64,000 nt of DNA from Marvinbryantia sp. Its GTDB lineage: Bacteria > Bacillota > Clostridia > Lachnospirales > Lachnospiraceae. The DNA is taken from contig JAEDFS010000001.1 of the NCBI GenBank assembly GCA_016297895.1, forward strand, positions 124,001-188,000, given 5' to 3'. Positions 33,871 to 42,800 of the stretch are shown in pieces; the stretch's first letter is position 1; every line of letters starts with the position of its first letter. The notes beneath the pieces were generated by a model that had not been told where the DNA came from, searched no databases, and was given only the letters and a program-made list of their open reading frames with translations. Both the position numbers and the translations under genes were made by a program.

Positions 33871-35610
33871 TTAAATTAAAATATGTACGCAATTTGTCCC
33901 GGCGATATAATTATAGTCCATTTTTTTGGTAATCCCCTGAACCAGCTGAAGTCCATACTGATCCTCTCGAATGGAATACAACAGCGGATTAAAGCGAATG
34001 CCATTGTCACGAATGGTAATGGCAATCTCATCTTTTCCAATGAGAATCCGGATATCAATATTGTTGGCTTTTTTTCCTTTGGAACCATGCTTCACAATGT
34101 TTCCTACCATTTCTTCAATCGCAATGCAGATTCTTAAATTTTTCCCTTCCTCCAGGCCTTTTTCCCGGCAGAAATCTCTCACCTGGGAGACAAAACGGAT
34201 GACATGATCCATGTTATCATTCATGGAAATTTCAAGTATTTGATCCTCCGGTTCCTCAAAATCACGGGGAAGTGCCAGCAAATATTCCATCCCTTTGCTT
34301 CCTTTGGAATAAGGAAGTAGGAGGAGCAGCAGAACCGGAAGCGTAAAAACGCCGGCGGCAAAATAGGAGAACCATACTCCATTGATTCCAAAGACCATAC
34401 TAAAGATCCATGCACATAATACATTCAGGACAAATCGATAAACTGCACACAGAATATTGGAAATCGTGATCCTTTTTACAGCCAGATAATAGTACGTCAA
34501 AGAGAGAATCACCGTTTCCAGAGGGAAGCTGATACTCAGAAAACGGATACTCTGTGCGGCAAGACTCATCGTAGCGGCATCTCCCTTTAAAATCCATCCT
34601 GCCAGCTGAGGTGCCAGCAATAAAGTGACTGCACCGATGGAAAACGAGAGGAGGAATCCGTATTTTAATGCCACTGCCAGAAGTTTTTTCAGTGCGTTCT
34701 TATTTTTCTCCCCATAATAGATACCGCTGAACATAGATACTCCTGACGACAGTCCTGCGAAAGCGGAATTGACGAACATAAAAATGGTAGACTGTACCGA
34801 AAAAGCAGAAACAGCCGACACTCCACCGCAGGAAAAGAGAATTTTATTCAGGCATATATTCGTGAAACTGATACTGAGCTTGCTTACAACATTAGGAAAT
34901 CCTGTGGCAAATATACTGCCGCATTCTTTTCCGAAACGGGATGGCTTTTTCAGAACAAACAACCGGTTTTTTCTGCGAAAATAAACTGCCATGATCATTA
35001 CTGAGACAGTATAACTGGCTGACGTGGCCAACGCCATTCCCAGAAGTCCGTTATGCCAGACAAGTGCCACGAAAATATCCAGTGTAACATTGACAACTGT
35101 CATTCCAAGGACACTTAAAAAAACAAGTTTTTCCGCATCATCCAGACAAATATAATTGGAAAGCACCTGCATAAAAAGAATAGGAACAGCTCCGATGCCA
35201 AGACCCCTGATGTAAGCCGCTGTAGCGGCAGTAAGTTCCCCCTTTGCCCCAAGAAGCAGTGCAAGAGGGGTGGCGGCAGTGAGGCATACAATCGTCACCA
35301 CAATACCGATCACAAGGGTAGCAATGCAGGAAACCGTAAAATTCTCACGGACAGCCTTAGTATCATTTTTTCCTATATAGACAGAGCATAAGACCTTTCC
35401 GCCATTGGCGAGAATACTCCCCAGGGCGGCAATGATCATATATACAGGCGACGCATACCCAAAAGCAGCAAGGGCTTTACTGCCAAGGAAATTTCCAATA
35501 ATCAGACTGTCGATAAAAGAGCCGATCATAGCGATAATGCCGGTTATCATCATCGTGATCATAATGGAACGAAAAGCCCGGTCAATTAATTTTCTGTTCG
35601 TCGTTATCAT
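33871..35610 (-). CDS. MATE transporter fused to a C-terminal RsbW-type ATPase domain
   Basis: One chain of about 579 aa. Residues 1 to about 440 form a 12-segment MATE-family exporter (SFIDSLIIGNFLGSKALAAFGYASP near the start). Residues about 455-579 are a GHKL ATPase of the anti-sigma-factor type: N box CIAIEEMVGNIVKHG, DNGIRFNPL for the G1 box, and YGLQLVQGITKKMDY for the G2 region. The combination would put a kinase or ATP sensor on the cytoplasmic end of an exporter. ATG 35610 overlaps the TGA of the GH3-enzyme gene (ATGA); a longer start at 35622 is possible but neither has a strong ribosome site. No STAS or PP2C partner is near. The exported compound is unknown; the product of the coupled GH3 enzyme is the obvious candidate (inference). 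Confidence 0.85.
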   Translation of the reverse strand: MITTNRKLIDRAFRSIMITMMITGIIAMIGSFIDSLIIGNFLGSKALAAFGYASPVYMIIAALGSILANGGKVLCSVYIGKNDTKAVRENFTVSCIATLVIGIVVTIVCLTAATPLALLLGAKGELTAATAAYIRGLGIGAVPILFMQVLSNYICLDDAEKLVFLSVLGMTVVNVTLDIFVALVWHNGLLGMALATSASYTVSVMIMAVYFRRKNRLFVLKKPSRFGKECGSIFATGFPNVVSKLSISFTNICLNKILFSCGGVSAVSAFSVQSTIFMFVNSAFAGLSSGVSMFSGIYYGEKNKNALKKLLAVALKYGFLLSFSIGAVTLLLAPQLAGWILKGDAATMSLAAQSIRFLSISFPLETVILSLTYYYLAVKRITISNILCAVYRFVLNVLCAWIFSMVFGINGVWFSYFAAGVFTLPVLLLLLLPYSKGSKGMEYLLALPRDFEEPEDQILEISMNDNMDHVIRFVSQVRDFCREKGLEEGKNLRICIAIEEMVGNIVKHGSKGKKANNIDIRILIGKDEIAITIRDNGIRFNPLLYSIREDQYGLQLVQGITKKMDYNYIAGTNCVHILI

Positions 35611-37319
35611 GCTTTTTCCCATTCCGTTTCTATCATTTTAAAGAAAAATTTCCGCTGATATTCGTTTAAAATAAACCGCACCGGTTTTAACTGGGCAGCT
35701 CCCCGTCCCCTCATGATCATTAAGTCATTATACAGCAGATAGGTTTCGTCCTGCACAATAAACAAATCAACGGGACCGCACATTCCCCGCTCAATGGTCT
35801 TGGCGAGATGTCTGCTCATCTGACACAATTTATCATTTAAGCATTGACGAATCTGTTCCTTTGTCAGGCTCTCCGGATGCTTTGCAATCTCCATCAAATA
35901 CACATAATGCGGTCGCTCTGCATCCCGATCCACAAAAATGGAAAAATCAACCATATCGTAATGTAATTCCTCTGCCGTCTGCAGTGCGGTCTGTGTAAAG
36001 GCCTGTTCTGTTGTATGGTCATCCAATAGGTCTAAGGTCTTCATCACCCGATACACAAAACGCACCATGGGAAGATCATGATACCTGCCCATTACCCGTA
36101 CGCAATCATACATACGATAGCGGTAAAGTCCGGACAAATTGGTAATGATTAATTCATAATCTTTACCTGTTTCCAACTGATCCATTGTCACAATCTGAGA
36201 AAAATCCCCCTTCGCTTCTACAGGCAAAAATTCGTAAAATGTCACACTTGGCACAAGCACGCTGTCTTTGGAATTCATTTCAAGCGGAACAGAAAACAGT
36301 CCTTCTGTTGCACTGATACCCGGAAAATAGAATTGCACACGATCATCTACATACCGCTCTTTCAGTTTTTCTTCGTAGATTTCAAATGCACCGGTACCAA
36401 TTCCAGAAATATATTTCAAATCCGGCCACACCTTCTGGCAATAAGGGGTGTCAAATCCCTGTTCAAAAATCGCCCGCAATTCTGCCGCACGTTCCGGCAT
36501 AGGCTCAATGATTTTCATCATCAGTTCTCTTGTTTTTTCGGGCATTTCAATGGATGCGTCAATGGTTCCCTGTTCAATATCCCGAACCAGTAATTCCCAG
36601 TTATTTTCTACATAACGAATCACCTCTGTTATAAAGCTTAAATAGGTACCGCGGATGTTGGTGATATCCTTTGCCATGATGCCAAAGCGTGCCTGCAAAT
36701 ACCGGATATTCGTTCCGGCACTGTCTTCCGGGAAAATCACCTCCGGAGGAATTGCATTTGTTTTTTTTACGAATGGAAGCATGTTCTGCAGCATAATTGC
36801 AGATAACAGACCATACTCCTTGCCCTTTCTCATCTCAGTAAAGGAACATTCCATAATGTAAAGGGATCTACCTTTTTTCCAGGAATCATCCATACTTTCT
36901 TCAAGAATACCATTCAAAACATTGGCGTTGTAATCCATTTGTGCCTGAATTGCTTTCTCCGACATCGGAATAATCTTAGGAACTCCAAGGGTACCGTTTG
37001 TCTCACAAAAAAGCCGGAAATCATAGGCGGTCATTAAATTTTCCTCATCGTTATAAATAATACGCTGTACATAATCGGCATAATCATCATATGTAGTAAT
37101 GGGAAGCCGACGCTGATATTCCTCTATGGAATCAATACTTGCAAAATCATATTTCTTTCCGATTTCCGTGTCCTTATTATCCTTTAAAATTGTCATTAAA
37201 AGATTTCGGTTCTTCTCCATGGAATCGTGACCTTCCGACCGAAGCTTATTCAGATTTTCCAAACCGGATTTTGCTGATAGATCATTTAGTTGTTCTACGG
37301 TTAATTTTTCAATATCCAT
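35607..37319 (-). CDS. GH3-family acyl-acid-amido synthetase (ANL-type adenylating enzyme)
   Basis: Soluble enzyme of about 570 aa, expected to adenylate a carboxylic acid and join it to an amine, usually an amino acid. The three GH3 nucleotide-binding motifs are visible: CETNGTLGVPK near 104-115, FPGISATEG near 332-340, and GLYRYRMYDCVRVMG near 397-411. Plant GH3 enzymes conjugate auxin, jasmonate and benzoates; bacterial substrates are mostly unknown. GGGAGGA sits 8 bases ahead of ATG 37319; the nine extra codons to 37346 lack support. It is the first gene of an operon with the MATE-ATPase fusion (4-base overlap). Sampled lines of the gene are about 33-43 percent GC against about 48 percent in gltB, hinting at acquisition. 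Family confident, substrate unknown. Confidence 0.85.
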   Translation of the reverse strand: MDIEKLTVEQLNDLSAKSGLENLNKLRSEGHDSMEKNRNLLMTILKDNKDTEIGKKYDFASIDSIEEYQRRLPITTYDDYADYVQRIIYNDEENLMTAYDFRLFCETNGTLGVPKIIPMSEKAIQAQMDYNANVLNGILEESMDDSWKKGRSLYIMECSFTEMRKGKEYGLLSAIMLQNMLPFVKKTNAIPPEVIFPEDSAGTNIRYLQARFGIMAKDITNIRGTYLSFITEVIRYVENNWELLVRDIEQGTIDASIEMPEKTRELMMKIIEPMPERAAELRAIFEQGFDTPYCQKVWPDLKYISGIGTGAFEIYEEKLKERYVDDRVQFYFPGISATEGLFSVPLEMNSKDSVLVPSVTFYEFLPVEAKGDFSQIVTMDQLETGKDYELIITNLSGLYRYRMYDCVRVMGRYHDLPMVRFVYRVMKTLDLLDDHTTEQAFTQTALQTAEELHYDMVDFSIFVDRDAERPHYVYLMEIAKHPESLTKEQIRQCLNDKLCQMSRHLAKTIERGMCGPVDLFIVQDETYLLYNDLMIMRGRGAAQLKPVRFILNEYQRKFFFKMIETEWEKA

Positions 37320-37404
37320 TTTTGCGTTCCTCCCATTCTTATACACTCAATAGATGCACGGTTCTTTGCTCTCTTCCGTCTCTGTTTTTCTGTAAACTAA
37401 GAAT

Positions 37405-37433
37405 AGTATATCATAGAAAGAGAGCCGAAGAAA
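37405..37433 (-). promoter_or_regulatory. promoter of the GH3-MATE operon
   Basis: Minus-strand TATACT (37405-37410) with TG one base upstream, and a weak TTTCTT at 37428-37433 (17-base spacer). The leader would be about 80 bases. Confidence 0.45.
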
Positions 37434-37543
37434 AGATGTTTTTAAAGGGAAGTTTGACAATCAAAGAATGATCGGAAATATTATGGTTGAGTTCCCTTCC
37501 GGTTAGAGGTAGAATAGTAAAAAAGAGAAAAGGAGGAAATCCA

Positions 37544-38569
37544 ATGAAACAGATGCTCAAAACAATGTTGCTTACGATGGTATTTGGAATTCTTCTCGGA
37601 ACTTCCGGAATTGCAGCGGAACCATCCGTGGCAGCCATCGGAAAGAAGAATTATACATCCCTGGAGAGTGCTCTGGCAGCGGTGAAAAAGGGACAGACCA
37701 TAAAGCTGAAAAAAAGCATTTCCATGGATCATGAACTGGAACTGAAAAAGAACACGAAATATACACTGGATCTCAACGGCAAGACACTGAACTTAAGCGG
37801 TACTTCCGAAGGAAATGTATTGGTGAAAAAGGGAACAGTGACGGTACAGGGAGGAAAACTCAACGGTTCCGTCCTGGTGGAAAAAGGGGCACGGCTTGAT
37901 ATAAAGAGCGGAACCTATCAGCAGATCGTGAACAGCGGAACGACGAATATTTATAACGCAAAGATCACAGCGAAAAACATGCCGGCACTGATCTGCAAAA
38001 GCGGGAAGATGACAGTGAAGAAAGGGACCTTCCGATCCAACGCATACTGTCTTTATATGGAAGGCGGTTCCGTTGAGATCACCGGAGGAGATTTCAAAAA
38101 TTACGATAAAAACAACCAGCAGCCTCTTTTGGGAGTTGTAAAAGGAACCCTGACGATAAACGGAGGAAAATTCCAGAACAACAACTGTGTTCTTTATAAT
38201 AAGGGAGGAAAGGTGTCAGTCAAAAAAGGAACCCTTACTTCCGGTAAGGCATTCTGCGTCGTCAATGAAGCCTCTCTTACCATCAGTGGGGGAACTATAA
38301 AGTGCACCGGAAATAAAGTCGGAGAATGTGCATTGTTTACCAGAAAAGGAAGCACGACTCAGATAAAAAAGGGAACCGTTTCCGGAAAGAAAACAGCCGT
38401 ATTTCTGGAGAATGGAGTGAGCAAATTCAAACTTACAGGCGGGAAGATAAGCAACAGCTCAAAGGATTATCCGCCGATTCTGGTGGATGAGAAAAAATCT
38501 TCCAGAGTATCGGTCAAAACAAAATATATCAGTACAAAGTGTTCTTTGAAGATTTATTATGAAGGGTAG
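37544..38569 (+). CDS. secreted lysine-rich beta-helix repeat protein
   Basis: 341-residue exported protein. The signal peptide MKQMLKTMLLTMVFGILLG...IAA ends near residue 25. The rest is built of short parallel-beta-helix-like rungs, with KKGT recurring (VKKGTVTVQGG, VKKGTFRSN, VKKGTLTSG, IKKGTVSGK) alternating with GGx motifs (EITGGDF, TINGGKF, TISGGTI, KLTGGKI). It is very rich in lysine. No catalytic motif, anchor or LPXTG is seen, so it is likely released or held by charge. AAAGGAGG precedes ATG 37544; the frame upstream to 37487 is not coding by this criterion. Function not recognised. It lies divergent from the GH3 operon and 7 bases before maf. Confidence 0.75.
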   Translation: MKQMLKTMLLTMVFGILLGTSGIAAEPSVAAIGKKNYTSLESALAAVKKGQTIKLKKSISMDHELELKKNTKYTLDLNGKTLNLSGTSEGNVLVKKGTVTVQGGKLNGSVLVEKGARLDIKSGTYQQIVNSGTTNIYNAKITAKNMPALICKSGKMTVKKGTFRSNAYCLYMEGGSVEITGGDFKNYDKNNQQPLLGVVKGTLTINGGKFQNNNCVLYNKGGKVSVKKGTLTSGKAFCVVNEASLTISGGTIKCTGNKVGECALFTRKGSTTQIKKGTVSGKKTAVFLENGVSKFKLTGGKISNSSKDYPPILVDEKKSSRVSVKTKYISTKCSLKIYYEG

Positions 38570-38576
38570 GAAGGAT

Positions 38577-39131
38577 ATGGAGAAAATCATACTGGCCTCT
38601 GCTTCTCCCAGAAGAAAGGAGCTGTTGGAACAGGCAGGGATTCCTTTTGAAGTGATCGTCAGCGATGCAGACGAGGTGATCACCAAAAAAGAACCGGGAA
38701 AGGTGGTCGAAGAGCTTTCGCTGTGTAAGGCGCAGGCAGTGGCAAAACGGTATCCTGACAGACTGGTACTTGGTGCCGATACGGTGGTGGTTCTGGACGG
38801 AGAAATTCTGGGTAAGCCAAAGGATGAGGCGGATGCCGGGAGAATGCTGGAAATGCTTCAGGGAAGAACGCATCAGGTGTATACCGGGGTGACTCTGGTC
38901 AGAGGGGAAAAACAGGTTTCTTTCCATGATTCAGCCGATGTGGAGGTCTATCCCATGTCGGAAGAAGAAATCGACGGATATATCCGCACCGGCGAACCGA
39001 TGGATAAGGCGGGAGCCTATGGAATTCAGGGAAAGTTCTGTGTTTTTATCAGAAGGATCAAAGGGGAATATAACACCATTGTGGGACTTCCGGTTGCCCG
39101 GGTTTATCATGAGCTGTCAAAAATACGCTAA
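38577..39131 (+). CDS. maf: Maf-family nucleotide pyrophosphatase
   Basis: House-cleaning nucleoside triphosphate pyrophosphatase acting on non-canonical nucleotides such as dTTP/UTP analogues. Motifs: IILASASPRRKELLEQAGI at the start, LGADTVVVLDGEILGKPKD, and AGAYGIQGKFCVFIRRIKGEYNTIVGLPV near the end. 184 aa from ATG 38577, usual length; GGAAGG lies ahead. The gene starts 7 bases after the beta-helix gene. No terminator is clear behind it. Confidence 0.92.
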   Translation: MEKIILASASPRRKELLEQAGIPFEVIVSDADEVITKKEPGKVVEELSLCKAQAVAKRYPDRLVLGADTVVVLDGEILGKPKDEADAGRMLEMLQGRTHQVYTGVTLVRGEKQVSFHDSADVEVYPMSEEEIDGYIRTGEPMDKAGAYGIQGKFCVFIRRIKGEYNTIVGLPVARVYHELSKIR

Positions 39132-39186
39132 GATTTTTATGAGGTTACACTGAGGAGGTTTGGAATAATTCCGAAGGTATAATGGA

Positions 39187-39564
39187 TCAGAACAAGTTCA
39201 CACCTTTGTGGATGTGCAGGGCAGCAAACAGGAGAGATGTGATTCCGATTGCGAGAACATCTGATAACCGGCCTTCGAATACATGGGTGAGAGATTCCTG
39301 AATGATTCCCCTGGATATGAATTCCTGAATAAAAGCAGTATAGATATACAGGATAAACTGCAGCCCCACCCGCCGGAAATCAAAAAAGGGAGCGCCGGCA
39401 GGAAACATATCCGGAGCGATTCTTATCAGAACCACCTTGGCAATCAGCATCACAGCTGCAATGCAGGCAGAGATCAATACCGAGCGTTTCATCACACTTC
39501 CGATGGAATCAAAGCCAATACCCATATCTTTTATGGACAGATGTAGTTGGGTTTTAACAGAGCG
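39187..39564 (-). pseudogene. decayed CPBP-family intramembrane protease gene
   Basis: The reading frame encodes a C-terminal-type fragment of a CPBP (Abi/Rce1-like) membrane protease: hydrophobic segments around VLISACIAAVMLIAKVVLI, a degenerate active-site box YTAFIQEFISRG where family members have EExxxR, and LLFAALHIHKGV, normally followed by further helices. It is cut at both ends: an in-frame TGA at 39565-39567 blocks the N-terminal side, and TGA ends it right after HKGVNLF. The only ATG (39525) has no ribosome site. A full-length protease would need roughly twice this length. Read as a gene remnant. Confidence 0.65.
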
Positions 39565-39641
39565 TCAAGATTTTTCCGGCTGACTGTCAGGAAAAAAGAA
39601 ATGAATCATATCTATGCAAATCTTCCATAAGGGAAAAAGAG

Positions 39642-39672
39642 GGAAAAACGGCATCATGAGTGCTGTTTTTCC
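39642..39672. terminator. hairpin with A and T flanks, possible terminator
   Basis: GGAAAAACGGC (39642-39652) pairs with GCTGTTTTTCC (39662-39672) with one G-T pair. The T run lies within the right arm. It sits in the 39568-39887 gap between the decayed gene and gltB; the rest of that gap holds the gltB promoter and AATTCGAG repeats described separately. Confidence 0.4.
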
Positions 39673-39717
39673 TTTAAATTGTTTTTAAATAACTAAAAAT
39701 AGAGACAAAAAAGTTGA

Positions 39718-39763
39718 TTCGACAAACAATAATTCGAGTTTTCTAATAATCTGACAATTCGAG
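39718..39763 (+). promoter_or_regulatory. TTCGACA word and AATTCGAG direct repeats upstream of gltB
   Basis: AATTCGAG occurs at 39731-39738 and 39756-39763, 25 bases apart, the second ending 12 bases before the -35 box. TTCGACA at 39718-39724 equals the reverse of the Spo0A box core TGTCGAA. These may be operator sites for nitrogen control of gltB; the binding protein is unknown. Confidence 0.35.
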
Positions 39764-39775
39764 AAAAATTTCCTA

Positions 39776-39804
39776 TTTACATTTTGTCAGAAGAAGAGTA
39801 TGAT
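39776..39804 (+). promoter_or_regulatory. gltBD promoter
   Basis: TTTACA (39776-39781), 17-base spacer, TATGAT (39799-39804), about 84 bases before the start codon at 39888. Confidence 0.6.
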
Positions 39805-39887
39805 TATGCATGAAGAAAATATAAAATAAGTTTCAATCGAAAAAACAAATCATAATAATGCGAAAGAAACATGAAAGGGAGAGTGCT

Positions 39888-42800
39888 ATGGCAAAGGAAA
39901 ACAGCATGGTATTACCTGACAGTCCCGGTCTTTACCGGCAGGAATTCGAGCATGACAACTGCGGGATCGGAGCAGTGGTAAATATCAAGGGAATCAAGAC
40001 CAGGGAAACGGTCGAGAACGCATTGAAAATAGTAGAAAATCTGGAACACAGAGCCGGCAAAGACGCCGAGGGCAAGACAGGTGATGGAGTGGGAATCCTT
40101 TTACAGATCTCTCATAAATTCTTCTCCAGGACCTGTAGTGCACTCGGCATTTCTTTACCCGGAGAACGGGAATACGGAATCGGTCAGTTCTTCTTTCCTC
40201 AGGACGAACTGAAAAGAAAACAGGCCATGAAGATGTTTGAGATTATCCTGAAGAAGGAAGGTCTGGAGTTTTTAGGCTGGCGAACCGTGCCCATCGTACC
40301 GGAAGTACTGGGGCAGAAGGCACTGGATAAAATGCCCTGTATCATGCAGGCTTTTGTAAAGAAACCGGCAGATGTGGAAAAAGGACTGGCATTTGACCGG
40401 AAACTTTATGTGGCCAGAAGAGAGTTTGAGCAGAGTAATGAGAACACCTATGTGGCTTCGCTTTCCAGCCGGACCATCGTTTACAAAGGAATGTTTCTGG
40501 TAAAACAGCTTCGTCAGTTCTTCCCGGATCTGCAGAGTCCGGATTACGAATCTGCCATTGCCACCGTGCATTCACGATTCAGTACCAATACCAATCCAAG
40601 CTGGGAACGTGCCCATCCCAATCGTTTTATTGTGCATAATGGTGAGATCAATACCATTCGCGGAAATGCGGATAAGATGCTGGCCAGAGAAGAGACGATG
40701 TCATCTGCTTATCTGGAAGATGATTTCCACAAGATCCTTCCGGTGATCAACGCATCCGGTTCCGATTCAGCCATGCTGGATAATACACTGGAATTCCTGA
40801 TTATGAGCGGTATGGATATGGCCCTTGCCATGATGATCCTTATTCCGGAGCCCTGGGCAAACAACCTGAATCTGTCCCAGAATAAACGGGATTTTTATCA
40901 GTATTATGCCACCATGATGGAGCCCTGGGACGGTCCGGCATCCATTATGTTCAGTGATGGCGACCTGGTAGGAGCAGTGTTGGACAGAAATGGTCTGCGT
41001 CCTTCCAGATATTATATTACAAAAGACGGTTATATGATCCTTTCTTCCGAAGTGGGAGTACTGGATATTCCGCCGGAAAAGATCATCATGAAAGAACGTC
41101 TCCATCCCGGTAAGATGCTGCTGGTGGATACGGTAAAGGGAAAGATCATCGACGATGAGGACCTGAAAGAATACTATGCCTCCAGACAGCCCTATGGAGA
41201 ATGGCTGGACAGCAATCTGGTGAATCTGAAAGATCTGAAAATCCCAAATGTCCGTGTGCCGGAGTACACAGATGAAGAGAGAGCCAGACTGCAGAAAGCA
41301 TTCGGCTATACCTTTGAGGAATATCGTACATCCATCCGCAATATGGCATTGAACGGTGCGGAGGGGATTGCTTCCATGGGTATCGATACCCCGCTGGCAG
41401 TACTGTCTGACGAGCAGCAGCCTCTGTTTAATTATTTTAAACAGCTGTTTGCCCAGGTCACCAATCCGCCTATCGATGCGATCCGTGAGGAGATCGTCAC
41501 ATCCACCACGGTTTATGTGGGTGAAGACGGCAACCTGCTGACAGAAAAGCCGGAAAACTGCAAGGTGCTGAAGGTGAACAATCCCATTCTGACCAATACG
41601 GATATGCTGAAGATTAAGCATATGAAAGTGGACGGCTTCAAGGTGGCAGAGGTTCCCATCACCTATTATAAGAGTACCAGCCTGGAACGTGCCATTGAGC
41701 GTCTCTTTGTGGAAGTGGATAAAGTGCACAGAGACGGCGCCAATATCCTCATTCTGACCGACCGGGGAGTGGATGAAAACCATGTGCCCATTCCGTCCCT
41801 GCTGGCGGTATCTGCCGTGCATCAGTATCTGGTAAAGACCAAGAAACGTACGTCTCTGGCCATCGTGCTGGAATCAGGAGAACCCAGAGAAGTTCATCAT
41901 TTTGCAACACTGCTGGGCTATGGTGCCTGTGCAGTCAATCCTTATCTGGCACAGGATACGATTCGCCAGCTGATCGACAGCAAGATGATCGAGAAGGATT
42001 ATTATGCCGCAGTCAATGATTATAATTCTGCCGTTCTTCACGGCATTGTGAAGATCGCTTCCAAGATGGGTATCTCCACGATCCAGTCCTACCAGGGCTC
42101 CCAGATCTTCGAGGCCATCGGTATCAGCAAAGAAGTGATCGACAAATACTTTACCAACACGGTAAGCCGTGTGGGCGGTATCACATTAAAGGACATTGAA
42201 AACCAGACAGAGGCTCTTCATAATGAAGCCTTCGACCCGCTGGGTCTGGAGACGGATCTGACGCTGAACAGCATCGGACGGCACAAATCCAGAAGTCAGG
42301 GTGAGGAACACCGGTATAATCCACTGACCATCCATCTTCTGCAGGAATCCACCAAAAACGGCGATTATAAGATGTTTAAGGAATATACAGCCCGGGTCAA
42401 CAGAGAAGAGTCCGGTTATCTGAGAAGTCTTATGGACTTTAATTATCCGGAAGAAGGGGTTCCCATCGAAGAAGTGGAAAGCGTGGACTCCATCGTACAG
42501 AGATTCAAGACAGGAGCCATGTCTTATGGATCGATTTCACAGGAAGCTCATGAGACACTGGCCATCGCCATGAACCGGCTTCACGGAAAATCAAATTCCG
42601 GTGAGGGTGGAGAAAGTGATGACAGACTGGAATCAGCAGGAACCGATACAGACAGATGTTCTGCGATCAAGCAGGTGGCATCGGGACGTTTCGGAGTGAC
42701 CAGCCGTTATCTGGTAAGCGCAAAAGAACTGCAGATCAAAATGGCTCAGGGAGCAAAACCGGGAGAGGGCGGTCATCTTCCGGGCGGAAAAGTATACCCG

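Noticed and set aside
40767..41822. 351-codon frame antisense to gltB
   Set aside because: Shadow of gltB; no start signals.
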